A DNA stretch of 45,990 nt from Actinosynnema pretiosum (GTDB lineage: Bacteria > Actinomycetota > Actinomycetes > Mycobacteriales > Pseudonocardiaceae): contig NZ_JAMTCF010000031.1 in the NCBI RefSeq assembly GCF_024171695.1, positions 18,893 through 64,882 of the forward strand, in the 5' to 3' direction. A program made the translations under genes and the position numbers. Numbering within the stretch: position 1 is the first letter of the stretch; each line of letters begins with the position of its first letter. Below the pieces are notes generated by a model that was given only the letters and a program-made list of their open reading frames with translations, was not told where the DNA came from and made no database searches. This document shows positions 32,448 to 40,415 of the stretch, in pieces.

Positions 32448-32516
32448 ATTCGACGTTGTGGGGACGGCGAGTGGTGTCCGCCAACCGGGGAGAGCGGAAG
32501 GCGAGGAGGCGGACGG

Positions 32517-32825
32517 TTGCAGGAATTCGACGGGGGTCGGGTTGACGGGGTCGACGGGCAGGCGCGTGAGCTTGTGGTGATCGGCGGTTCGTTCGACCCG
32601 GCAGATGAGCAGGACTGGCAGGAGCGCGCCCTGTGCGCGCAGACCGACCCGGAGGCGTTCTTCCCCGAGAAGGGTGGATCGACCAGGGAGGCGAAGCGCA
32701 TCTGCCTGGGGTGCGAGGTGCGCTCCGAGTGCTTGGAGTACGCGCTGGCGCACGACGAGCGCTTCGGCATCTGGGGCGGCCTGTCCGAGCGCGAGCGGAG
32801 GAAGCTCAAGAAGCGCGCGGTGTGA
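32517..32825 (+). CDS. WhiB-family iron-sulfur transcription factor (WhiB2/WhmD-like)
   Basis: A 102-residue regulator that binds a [4Fe-4S] cluster and contacts the principal sigma factor. Four cysteines appear in the expected pattern: ALCAQTDPEAFFPEKGG, then RICLGCEVRSECLEYAL. The GIWGGLSERERRKLKKR turn and basic tail complete the family signature. The near-identical core and its place beside fbiA/fbiB point to the WhiB2 (Rv3260c; WhmD) group, which acts in septation and cell division. TTG 32517 is the start, with ggagg 7 bases upstream. A hairpin follows the gene. Confidence 0.94.
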   Translation: MQEFDGGRVDGVDGQARELVVIGGSFDPADEQDWQERALCAQTDPEAFFPEKGGSTREAKRICLGCEVRSECLEYALAHDERFGIWGGLSERERRKLKKRAV

Positions 32826-32834
32826 TCCAGGGGC

Positions 32835-32875
32835 CCGGAGGGGCGGACTTCGCGGTGCGAAGTGTCCCCCGGAGG
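32835..32875 (+). terminator. Hairpin after whiB
   Basis: acttcgc (32847-32853) and gcgaagt (32857-32863) form a perfect stem with a 3-base loop, extended outward by ggggcgg/tccccc pairing. The gap onward to 33045 contains a TAGCGT hexamer (32999-33004) that may serve the next gene, and nothing else recognised. Confidence 0.75.
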
Positions 32876-33045
32876 AGTGAAATTTGGGCTGGTTGTCGGC
32901 GCGGTTGACGTCGGGGGTCGGTGTCGTCAGGTGCTCGGCGTGACCGGTGGTGCCGCTTCAGCGTCACCCGTTGGTGTGCCGAGGTGGTTGTGGTGCCCTA
33001 GCGTTGATCGTCCAGACCTGGTCGGGACGAACGGGGGCCTGCGAG

Positions 33046-36000
33046 GTGACCTGCGGCACCCCTGCTCCGCGCACCGCGCCGGTGCTGGCCGTGCTGGTGT
33101 GCCACGACGGTGAGCGCTGGCTGGGGGAGGCCCTGGCCGCGCTGCGCGCCCAGCGTCCCGCACCCAGGCACGTCCTGGCCGTGGACACCGGTTCGCGCGA
33201 CGGCACGGCGGCGTTGTTGGCCGCCGCGTCGGCGCCTGCTGGGTCCGTGCCAGCCGCAGGGACCGTTCCCGCTCAGGCCGGGGGTGGGCTGGTCAGCGGT
33301 GTCCTGACGCTGCCCAGGGCCACCGGTTTCGGGGAGGCGGTGCACGCCGCCGTGGCGCGCGCCGAGGAGCGCTGGGGCGATCCGGGCGCGTGGGTGTGGG
33401 TGCTGCACGACGACAGCGCCCCCGAACCGGGCTGCCTGGCCGCGCTGCTGGCGACGGCCGAGGTCGCGCCGTCCTCGGCCGTGCTCGGTCCGCTGGTGGT
33501 GGACTGGGCCGACCCGAGGGTGGTGGTCGAGGCCGGGGTGTCGACCGACGCGTCGGGGCAGCGCCAGGCCGGTGTGGGCCGCGCCGAGCCGGTGGGCGCG
33601 TTCGAGCGGACGGCGGAGGCGCTGGCGGTCGGTTCGGCGGGCGCGCTGGTGCGGCGCTCGGCGTGGAACGGGCTGGGCGGGTACGACCGCGCCTTCGGGC
33701 TGGTCGGCGAGGACGTCGACCTGGGCTGGCGGGCCAACCTGGCGGGGCACTCGGTCCTGCTGGTGCCCGCAGCGCGCCTGCGCCACGCCAGGGCCCTGAC
33801 CACCGGGGAGCGGGTCCTGGAACCGGGTGGGCCGGTTGCGCTCGCGGGTGGATCCGCGAGCCTTGTCGGTGCTGGTGCTGGTGCTGGTGCTGGTGCTGGT
33901 GCTGGTGCTGGTGCTGGTGCTGGTGCTGGTGCTGGTGCTGGTGCTGGTGCTGGTTCGCGGGGCGCGGCGTTAGCGAGCCGCAAGGCGCGGTTCGCCCTGC
34001 GCGTGGTCGAGCGGACGCACGGGATGCGCGTCCTGCTGATCAACTCCGGTTCCGCCGCGTTCGCCCTGGCCGTTCCCCGCCTGGCCGCGCTGTCCGTCCT
34101 GCGCGCCACGGGCCTGCTCCTGCTCCGCCGCCTCCCGGACGCCCGAGCCGAGCTGACCGCCCTCCACCACCTGCTCACCGGCCGTGCCGCCCTGCGCGCC
34201 GCCCGAGCGTCCCGCCCCCACCGGGGCCACCTCCCCGGCCTCCTCACCAGCCGCACCACCCGCCTCCGCAACGCCGCCCGTGCCGCCGCGACCCACTTGG
34301 TCCGCCGCAGGGTCGAAGCCGACGCCGCTCTGGGCAGGCTCCCCGCGTCCGCCGGTCCGCAGGCTGCTGACGTCCAGGACCAAGGGCGCGCTCCCGCCTC
34401 CGAGGCCTTCTCCGGGCGAGTGGGCCCGGACGCACTCCCCGCAGGCACGCTGTCCCGCCGCAGACCGGTCCGCACCGCCGGTGGCCTGCGCAAACCCGCC
34501 GCAGCGATCCTCCTCCCCGCTCCGGACAGCACTCCCAGTCCAGGCAGCACCCCCAGTTCAGGCAGCACCTCCATCCCGGACGGCACCTCTGTCCCAGGCG
34601 GCACCTCTCTTCCGGGCGGCACTTCTGTTCCGGGTGGCGTCCCGATCCCCGATGGCACCCTCGCACCGGGCTGCGACCCCGTTTCCGAAGGCGTCCCCAT
34701 CCCGGATGGCGTCCCCATATCTGGTGGTGGCCCGGTTCCGGACGGCAGCGTGGTTCCCGATGGCACCTCAGTCCCAAGCCGTGCTCCCGCCCCAAGCGCT
34801 GCCCCGCCCCCAACTGGTGCTCCCGTCCCGAGCGCTGCCCCAGTCCCAACTGGTGCCCCAGCCCTGAGCGACGTCTCCACCCCAACCGGTGCTCTCTTCC
34901 CGGCCACCGTCTCCGCCCCAACCGGTGCTCCCGTCCCGCCCTCCGGCCCCACCCCACGCCGCCCGTCCCCGGTGCCCAGGGGAACCCCGCTGCCACCCCC
35001 GTTGCCCCGCGCGCTGTTCGTCGAGGTCGACCGGGCGGCCGTGCTGCGCTCGGTCCTGCTCGGCCCGCCGCTGCTGCTGGCGCTGGCCCTGGTCCTGTTC
35101 GCGCTGGTGGCCAACTCCGGCCGCCTAGGCCTCGACCTGGCCGGTGGCCGCCTCCTGCCCGTTCCCGCGCTGTCCGACCTGTGGTCCGCCTACCTGTCGC
35201 CGTGGCACCCGGTCGCGGGCGGCACCACCGCGCCCGCACCCGCGGCGCTGGCCGTCCTGGGCGCCGCGGGGGCCGTTCTGGGCGGTCCGGCCGCGGCAAC
35301 CGCGCTGCTCCTGCTCGGCGACGCCCCGCTCGCCGGCCTGGCCGCCTACGCCGCGACCAGGCGCGCCCCCGTGCCCAGACCGACCAGAGCCCTCCTGGCG
35401 GCCTGCTACGCCCTGCTACCAGCCGCCACCGCAGCGGTAGCCCAAGGTCGCCTGGACGTGGTGGTCGTGCACGTCCTGCTACCCCCGGTGCTGGCCGGTG
35501 TGGCGGCGGTCCTGCGCGGGGGCACCGGTCCGGCCTGGCTGCCGGTCGCCTCGGGGACCGCGCTGGGCCTGGCCGCGCTCGGCGCGTTCTCGCCGCTGGT
35601 CCACGCACTGGTGGCGCTGGCCGCGCTGATCGGCTTCGTGGCAGTGCCCGCCCTGGTCGGCGACGGCAGGCGACGGGTGGCGGGCCTGTTCGCCGTGGTC
35701 CTGCTCCCCGTGGTCCTGCTGCTCCCGTGGCCCGCCGTGGTCGTGGAGAACCCGGTGGTCCTCCTGCACGGCGTCGGGGCTCACCAACCCACCCCACCCG
35801 TCTCAGTGACGAGCCTGCTCGCGCTGAACCCAGGCGGCGAGGGCGCGCTGCCGTGGGCGGGCGCGCTGGTGCTGCCGGTCGCACTGGTCGCCGCCCTGCT
35901 CCGCCCGACGCGCGCGATGCTGCCGGGCCTGGCAGCAGTGGTGCTGGCCGGGTTCGCGGCGGTGGCCCTGATCGCGTTCCCGGTCACCCCGATGGGCGGC

Positions 36001-37179
36001 GGTGACGCCCACACGGGCTGGACCGGCGCCCCGCTGATCTTGGCGGGCTGGGGCTTGGTGCACGTCCTGCAGGCTGCTTTCCACACCTCGCGCCGACCGG
36101 CCACCACCTCCAGCGCGGCACCGGCCGAATGCCGAACGCCCGCACCGCCTCCGCCGCCGCGACCACTGCGCCGGTCCGCGCCGCCGGGTGCGCAGGACCG
36201 GGTGGCGGGTGCGCCTGGCGCAGGTGCGCCGTCCGGCCCAACGGATGCTCGGCACCGGTCCTCGCCACCCGTGCCGCCTGGTGCGCCACGTCTGGACGTG
36301 CTGCCCACCGCCCAAGGCCGGTTGCCGAAGTTCCCCCTCCGCGCACTGCCGCGACTGCTCCCCGTCGCCGCGCTGGTCGCCCTGCTGCTGGTCCTGGCCC
36401 CGGCCGGGGTCCTCGGGCTGCGCGACGGCCCCCTGCGCGCCGACCCCGTGCGCCTGCCGTCCACCCTGGCCGCCGAACTGCCCGCCACCGGCCGCTCGGT
36501 GCTGGTCCTCGGCGAGCCGACCAGGCAGGTCGCGGGCAGGCTCCCGGCCTTCGGCGACGACGACACCCCGCCCACCCCGTCCAGCCCGGTGCGCCTGGCG
36601 CGCTGGACCCGCGACCTCACCGGCGGCGACCAGCGGCGCACCCGGACCGCCCTGGCGCAGGCGGCGGCGTCCGGGGTGTCGTTCGTGGTGCCGCGCGACC
36701 ACGCCGAGGCCGATCGGATGCGCGTGGCGGCGGGCGACCTGCTCACCACCACCCAGCCGCTCTCGGACGGGCGACCGGTGCTGCGGGTCCTGCTCACCGG
36801 CGGCACCGCCGTCCTGCTGTCCCCGGAGCTGGCCCGAACCGCCAGGACCGGCGGCGACCCGCCGACCGCCAAGGGCGCACCCGGTGTCGTGCCGGTGGCG
36901 GCGGAACTGCCCGACGCGGGCGCGCGCGTGTCCGACGGCCCCGCAGGCCGGGTGCTCGTGCTGGCCGCCGAGGAGGAACCGGGCTGGCGGGCGACCGTCG
37001 ACGGCAGACCGGTCCCGGTGCTGCGCGCGTGGGGCCACCTGGTGGCCGTGCCGGTGCCCGCGCAGGCGTCGGACGTGCGGCTGGAGGCACCGACCCTGCT
37101 CCGCGAACTCCTCCTGCTCACCCAGGCCGCCGCGGTGCTGTTCACCCTGCTCACCGCACTGCCCACCCGCCGCCGATGA
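33046..37179 (+). CDS. Giant GT2 glycosyltransferase/membrane protein with low-complexity insertions
   Basis: A 1377-residue protein. Residues about 10-260 are a GT2 domain (LVCHDGERWLGEALAALRAQ, AVDTGSRDGTAALL, VLHDDSAPEPG, GEDVDLGWRANLAG). A (Gly-Ala)14 run lies at 275-302, then a basic helical part, then a Pro/Gly/Ser/Thr-rich stretch at about 488-646. Ten or more membrane segments follow (about 660-1150), with a Pro-rich break near 1020-1080. The C-terminal domain contains EEEPGWRATVDGRPVPVLRAWGHLVAVPVP, as in YfhO-like proteins. Relatives next to whiB are usually several hundred residues shorter. GTG 33046 is the only sensible start (ggggg upstream). A cell-envelope polymer role is inferred. 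Confidence 0.8.
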   Translation: MTCGTPAPRTAPVLAVLVCHDGERWLGEALAALRAQRPAPRHVLAVDTGSRDGTAALLAAASAPAGSVPAAGTVPAQAGGGLVSGVLTLPRATGFGEAVHAAVARAEERWGDPGAWVWVLHDDSAPEPGCLAALLATAEVAPSSAVLGPLVVDWADPRVVVEAGVSTDASGQRQAGVGRAEPVGAFERTAEALAVGSAGALVRRSAWNGLGGYDRAFGLVGEDVDLGWRANLAGHSVLLVPAARLRHARALTTGERVLEPGGPVALAGGSASLVGAGAGAGAGAGAGAGAGAGAGAGAGAGAGSRGAALASRKARFALRVVERTHGMRVLLINSGSAAFALAVPRLAALSVLRATGLLLLRRLPDARAELTALHHLLTGRAALRAARASRPHRGHLPGLLTSRTTRLRNAARAAATHLVRRRVEADAALGRLPASAGPQAADVQDQGRAPASEAFSGRVGPDALPAGTLSRRRPVRTAGGLRKPAAAILLPAPDSTPSPGSTPSSGSTSIPDGTSVPGGTSLPGGTSVPGGVPIPDGTLAPGCDPVSEGVPIPDGVPISGGGPVPDGSVVPDGTSVPSRAPAPSAAPPPTGAPVPSAAPVPTGAPALSDVSTPTGALFPATVSAPTGAPVPPSGPTPRRPSPVPRGTPLPPPLPRALFVEVDRAAVLRSVLLGPPLLLALALVLFALVANSGRLGLDLAGGRLLPVPALSDLWSAYLSPWHPVAGGTTAPAPAALAVLGAAGAVLGGPAAATALLLLGDAPLAGLAAYAATRRAPVPRPTRALLAACYALLPAATAAVAQGRLDVVVVHVLLPPVLAGVAAVLRGGTGPAWLPVASGTALGLAALGAFSPLVHALVALAALIGFVAVPALVGDGRRRVAGLFAVVLLPVVLLLPWPAVVVENPVVLLHGVGAHQPTPPVSVTSLLALNPGGEGALPWAGALVLPVALVAALLRPTRAMLPGLAAVVLAGFAAVALIAFPVTPMGGGDAHTGWTGAPLILAGWGLVHVLQAAFHTSRRPATTSSAAPAECRTPAPPPPPRPLRRSAPPGAQDRVAGAPGAGAPSGPTDARHRSSPPVPPGAPRLDVLPTAQGRLPKFPLRALPRLLPVAALVALLLVLAPAGVLGLRDGPLRADPVRLPSTLAAELPATGRSVLVLGEPTRQVAGRLPAFGDDDTPPTPSSPVRLARWTRDLTGGDQRRTRTALAQAAASGVSFVVPRDHAEADRMRVAAGDLLTTTQPLSDGRPVLRVLLTGGTAVLLSPELARTARTGGDPPTAKGAPGVVPVAAELPDAGARVSDGPAGRVLVLAAEEEPGWRATVDGRPVPVLRAWGHLVAVPVPAQASDVRLEAPTLLRELLLLTQAAAVLFTLLTALPTRRR
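33868..33951 (+). repeat. 6-bp repeat (ggtgct), 14 copies, coding for Gly-Ala
   Basis: Fourteen uninterrupted copies of ggtgct encode the (Gly-Ala)14 run between the GT2 domain and the first helical segment. The copies are identical, which points to recent slippage. Because the unit is two codons, changes in copy number would keep the frame. Confidence 0.97.
34510..34985 (+). repeat. Degenerate 18-bp and related coding repeats
   Basis: This part of the giant glycosyltransferase gene is built of blocks encoding GTSVPG-like hexapeptides and then APVPTG-like units. Codons vary between copies, so the array is older than the (Gly-Ala) run. Both strands are open here, again as a by-product of composition. 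Confidence 0.85.
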
Positions 37180-37801
37180 GAGGCAAACGCTTGCCAACCC
37201 CCACCTGGGAAGCGCTTGCCTGCCGGTGCCCCAGAACCTCCCTGCGGAGCCAGTTCGCTCCACCGGCCCGTCCAACCGCTGGCCCCGCCTCGCGCCGGGT
37301 CGCCCCGCGAACAGCCAACAGCACTCCGCGCCGTCTCCCGCTCCCGGAGAGCTCTTGCCCAGCCCGAAATTCAGCAGGCGCCCCCGGATTTCGCACGCCC
37401 ACTTCACCCCGCGACTTCACCCCGCAAGCCGTGAGCGTTTTTCGCGTTTGCCCGAAAGCCCCCGAACGGCCGCATCGGTGATCAACTTCAGAAGCAGCCC
37501 CCGAAATCAATCCAACCGACTTGGACTGACAACCCGAAGCGGGGCAAGCGTTTGCCTGCCGGTTTTCCCCAAGCGGAACTTCTCGGTCGGGTGAAGCATT
37601 CGGGTGAAAGCAGTGAGCGGTTTCCCCGTGGGCGCTTCGGGAATCGGGTTCGGGTTCCCGTTGTGGGAGCGCGGAAACCGAAGTGATCGCGACCGGCGGA
37701 TCGAGCAGGCCGACTAGGCCGTGAGCAGGTCGACCAGACCGTGAGCAGGTCGACCAAGGCCCGCAGGAGTCGCAGACCCGCCGCGCCTCCGCCGCCGCCG
37801 A
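37180..37801. promoter_or_regulatory. 620-bp gene-free gap with three copies of a palindromic motif
   Basis: Three related 14-bp near-palindromes occur: GGCAAACGCTTGCC (37182-37195), GGGAAGCGCTTGCC (37207-37220) and GGCAAGCGTTTGCC (37543-37556); the third is the exact reverse complement of the first. The second and third are both followed by TGCCGG. The form resembles LacI-family operators, but no LacI gene is nearby. No open gene with coding bias, tRNA or clear terminator is seen. GC content falls in the middle of the gap. Confidence 0.6.
37698..37757. repeat. 20-bp tandem repeat, three copies
   Basis: Three 20-base units (variants of gccgtgagcaggtcgaccag) lie in the gene-free gap just beyond the end of the metallopeptidase-like gene. 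The last two copies are nearly identical; the first is diverged. Confidence 0.85.
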
Positions 37802-38254
37802 CTACTCCCCGTCGATGACGTCCGGGTCCAGCCCCAGGTAGTTCGCCACCTGCTCCACCAGCACGTCGTGCACCAGGTCCGCCAGATCGGCCCCGTCCTT
37901 CGCCCGCGCCTCCAGAGGCCGCCGGTACAGCACGATCCGCGCCCTCCGGTCCTGACCCGGCTGCATCAGCCGCGCCAGCGGGACGTTCCCGTCCTCCACC
38001 ACGTCGTCGTCCTCGCCGGACGTCGACGGCGCCACGTCGGGCACGTCGTCCACCGCGACGTCCAGCTGGGTCAGCTCCGTGCGCCACCGGGCCTCGATCG
38101 GCTCCAGCGCCTCCAGCACCACCGCGTCGAACCGCTCGGCCCTGCTGCGCGCCGCGGGCATGGTCGCCGGGTACAGCGGACCGCGCAGGCCTCGCCCGTG
38201 GCGGTCGCGCCTGCGCCGCCGAGGAGGACCCTGCCGCCGTGAACCCCGAGCCAT
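37802..38254 (-). CDS. Metallopeptidase-family protein (Rv3259-like)
   Basis: A 150-residue protein: a basic Arg-rich N-terminus (RGSRRQGPPRRRRRDRHGRG), then RFDAVVLEALEPIEARW, ARIVLYRRPLEARA and LVHDVLVEQVANYLGLDPDVIDGE at the end. This is the actinobacterial Zincin_1-like family next to whiB2 and DUF3499. The usual HExxH is degenerate here (HDVLVEQ), so zinc-dependent activity is doubtful. ATG 38254 is taken; GTG 38260 and 38257 are alternatives. It is divergent from the DUF3499 gene. Confidence 0.85.
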   Translation of the reverse strand: MARGSRRQGPPRRRRRDRHGRGLRGPLYPATMPAARSRAERFDAVVLEALEPIEARWRTELTQLDVAVDDVPDVAPSTSGEDDDVVEDGNVPLARLMQPGQDRRARIVLYRRPLEARAKDGADLADLVHDVLVEQVANYLGLDPDVIDGE

Positions 38255-38386
38255 CACCACGCCCCAAGACTAGTCAGCCCGTTCACCCCTTCGGCGGCCA
38301 GTGCCCCGACCTGCGAAGTTGGCTCCGCCAACGCACCCGCCGGTGAAACACCGAGGGCAATCCAACACAGCCGCCCCGCGACGCGA

Positions 38387-38392
38387 TATCGT
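38387..38392 (+). promoter_or_regulatory. -10 box TATCGT of the DUF3499 gene
   Basis: TATCGT ends exactly 7 bases before GTG 38400 and no ribosome binding site lies between, so a leaderless mRNA is expected. Confidence 0.6.
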
Positions 38393-38399
38393 GCCCGCC

Positions 38400-38759
38400 G
38401 TGCGGAGCGTGAGACGGTGCTCTCGAACCGGGTGCGCGAACCCGGCAGTCGCCACGCTCACGTACGCCTACGCGGATTCGACGGCGGTCGTGGGCCCGCT
38501 GGCGACCTCGTCGGAGCCGCACAGCTACGACCTGTGCGAGGAGCACGCCCTCCGGCTCACCGCCCCGCGCGGCTGGGAGGTCGTGCGCTACCAGGGCGAG
38601 TTCGCGCCCCCCGAACCCACCGTCGACGACCTCACCGCGCTCGCCGAGGCCGTCCGGGAGGCCGGTCGGGTGGACCGTTCGCCCCAACCGCCCGAGGTGC
38701 CGATGGGCACTATCAGGCGCGGCCACCTGCGCGTTCTGCCCGATCCCCGCGAAGACTGA
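38400..38759 (+). CDS. DUF3499 family protein
   Basis: A 119-residue protein with a likely zinc-binding set: RRCSRTGC near the N-terminus and YDLCEEHALRLTAPRGWEVV in the middle. Between them is ATLTYAYADSTAVVGPLA. This matches DUF3499 (Rv3258c-like), conserved between whiB2 and manB across Actinobacteria. Function is unknown. The start at GTG 38400 is set by the TATCGT box 7 bases upstream and by the conserved CSRxGC, which normally lies within the first ten residues. Confidence 0.9.
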   Translation: MRSVRRCSRTGCANPAVATLTYAYADSTAVVGPLATSSEPHSYDLCEEHALRLTAPRGWEVVRYQGEFAPPEPTVDDLTALAEAVREAGRVDRSPQPPEVPMGTIRRGHLRVLPDPRED

Positions 38760-38837
38760 GGCGACCCGGCGCGACGACGCCCCGCGCGCCGGTAGGCTGC
38801 TGACCGCAGTGTCAAGAGCTGATCTGGGAGTGTGGGC

Positions 38838-40190
38838 GTGCGCGATCTGTCCGGCATCGTCAAGGCCTACGACATCCGTGGTGTCGTGGGCGAGCAGCTC
38901 GACGTCGACGTGGTTCGCGACTTCGGCGCGGCCTTCGCGCGCCTGGTCGGCGGTCCGGCCATCGTGATCGGCCACGACATGCGCGACTCGTCCCCCGGCC
39001 TCGCCGCCGCCTTCGCCGAGGGCGTCACGAAGCAGGGCGTCGACGTGATCAGCATCGGTCTGGCCAGCACCGACATGCTGTACTTCGCCTCCGGCAAGCT
39101 CGACCTGCCCGGTGCGATGTTCACCGCCAGCCACAACCCGGCCAAGTACAACGGCATCAAGCTCTGCCGCGCGGGCGCCGCCCCGGTCGGCCAGGACACC
39201 GGCCTGACCCAGATCCGCGAGGACGCCGAGCAGGGCGTGGCGGACGCCGAGGGCGTCGCCCCCGGCACGCTGTCCGAGCGCGACATGCTCACCGAGTACG
39301 CCGCCTACCTGCGCGAGCTGGTCGACCTGCGGACGATCCGCCCGCTGAAGGTCGTCGTGGACGCGGGCAACGGCATGGGCGGCCACACCGTCCCGGTCGT
39401 GTTCGACGGCCTGCCGATCGACGTCGTCCCGATGTACTTCGAGCTGGACGGCAACTTCCCGAACCACGAGGCCAACCCGCTCGACCCGAAGAACATCGTC
39501 GACCTGCAGGCCAAGGTCCGCGAGGTCGGGGCCGACGCCGGTCTGGCCTTCGACGGCGACGCCGACCGCTGCTTCGTCGTGGACGAGCGCGGCGAGCCCG
39601 TCTCGCCCAGCGCGATCACCGCCCTGGTCGCCTCGCGCGAGCTGGCCAAGGACCCCGGCGGCACGATCATCCACAACCTGATCACCTCGCGCGCCGTGCC
39701 CGAGATCGTCCGCGAGAACGGCGGCACGCCCGTGCGCACCCGCGTGGGCCACTCGTTCATCAAGCAGGAGATGGCCACCACCGGCGCCATCTTCGGCGGC
39801 GAGCACTCGGCCCACTACTACTTCCGCGACTTCTGGCGCGCCGACACCGGGATGCTCGCCGCGATGCACGTGCTGGCCGCGCTCGGCGAGCAGGACGGCG
39901 CCCTGTCCGCCCTCACCGCGGACTACGAGCGGTACGCCGCCTCGGGTGAGATCAACTCGACGGTCGCCGACCAGGCGGGCAGGCTTGCCGCGATCAAGGC
40001 CGAGTTCGGCGCCCGCGAGGGCGTGGAGCTGGACGAGCTGGACGGTCTCACCGTCTCGCTGCCCGACGGCTCCTGGTTCAACCTGAGGGCGTCGAACACC
40101 GAGCCGCTGCTGCGCCTGAACGTCGAGGCGGCCGACGCCGCCTCGGTCGCCGCGCTGAGCGACGAGGTGCTGGCCATCGTCCGCGCCTGA
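38838..40190 (+). CDS. manB: Phosphomannomutase/phosphoglucomutase
   Basis: A 450-residue enzyme of the alpha-D-phosphohexomutase family, converting mannose-6-P to mannose-1-P. It shows IVKAYDIRGVVGEQ at the N-terminus, the phosphoserine loop TASHNPAKYNGIK (about residue 97), metal-binding DGDADR (about 240), and GGEHSAHYYFRDFWRAD with the C-terminal RASNTEPLLRLNVEA phosphate loop. GTG 38838 has gggag 7 bases upstream; GTG 38832 is too close to it. A TAGGCT hexamer at 38793 may be its promoter. It leads manB-Trm112-SIS-manA, the same order as in M. tuberculosis. Confidence 0.95.
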   Translation: MRDLSGIVKAYDIRGVVGEQLDVDVVRDFGAAFARLVGGPAIVIGHDMRDSSPGLAAAFAEGVTKQGVDVISIGLASTDMLYFASGKLDLPGAMFTASHNPAKYNGIKLCRAGAAPVGQDTGLTQIREDAEQGVADAEGVAPGTLSERDMLTEYAAYLRELVDLRTIRPLKVVVDAGNGMGGHTVPVVFDGLPIDVVPMYFELDGNFPNHEANPLDPKNIVDLQAKVREVGADAGLAFDGDADRCFVVDERGEPVSPSAITALVASRELAKDPGGTIIHNLITSRAVPEIVRENGGTPVRTRVGHSFIKQEMATTGAIFGGEHSAHYYFRDFWRADTGMLAAMHVLAALGEQDGALSALTADYERYAASGEINSTVADQAGRLAAIKAEFGAREGVELDELDGLTVSLPDGSWFNLRASNTEPLLRLNVEAADAASVAALSDEVLAIVRA

Positions 40191-40217
40191 GGCGCCGGAC
40201 AGCACGAGGAGGAACTG

Positions 40218-40409
40218 GTGCAACTCGACCCGCGGCTGCTCGAAGTACTCGCTTGCCCGTGCCCCGAGCACGCTCCGCTGCGGCAGGGGACCGGCCCCGA
40301 CCCGGCTCTGGAGTACCTGACCTGCACGTCGTGCGGCAGGACCTACCGGGTGGAGGACGGCATCCCGGTGCTGCTGCTCGGCGAAGCCGTCGAGCCGGCA
40401 GCGGGGTGA
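40218..40409 (+). CDS. Trm112-family zinc-ribbon-like small protein
   Basis: A 63-residue protein: LDPRLLEVLACPCPEHAPLR, then YLTCTSCGRTYRVEDGIPVLL. The two cysteine pairs fit the Trm112/YcaR family. Related small proteins serve as stabilising partners of methyltransferases or are found with glycan genes; here it lies between manB and the SIS protein. GTG 40218 has gaggagg 6 bases upstream. The next gene starts 6 bases after its stop. Confidence 0.9.
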   Translation: MQLDPRLLEVLACPCPEHAPLRQGTGPDPALEYLTCTSCGRTYRVEDGIPVLLLGEAVEPAAG

Positions 40410-40415
40410 GCACCC

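Noticed and set aside
33273..35114. Open antisense frame of 613 codons opposite the giant glycosyltransferase gene
   Set aside because: Its content follows the repeats of the sense gene, and the sense frame has recognisable GT2 motifs. It is a composition shadow.
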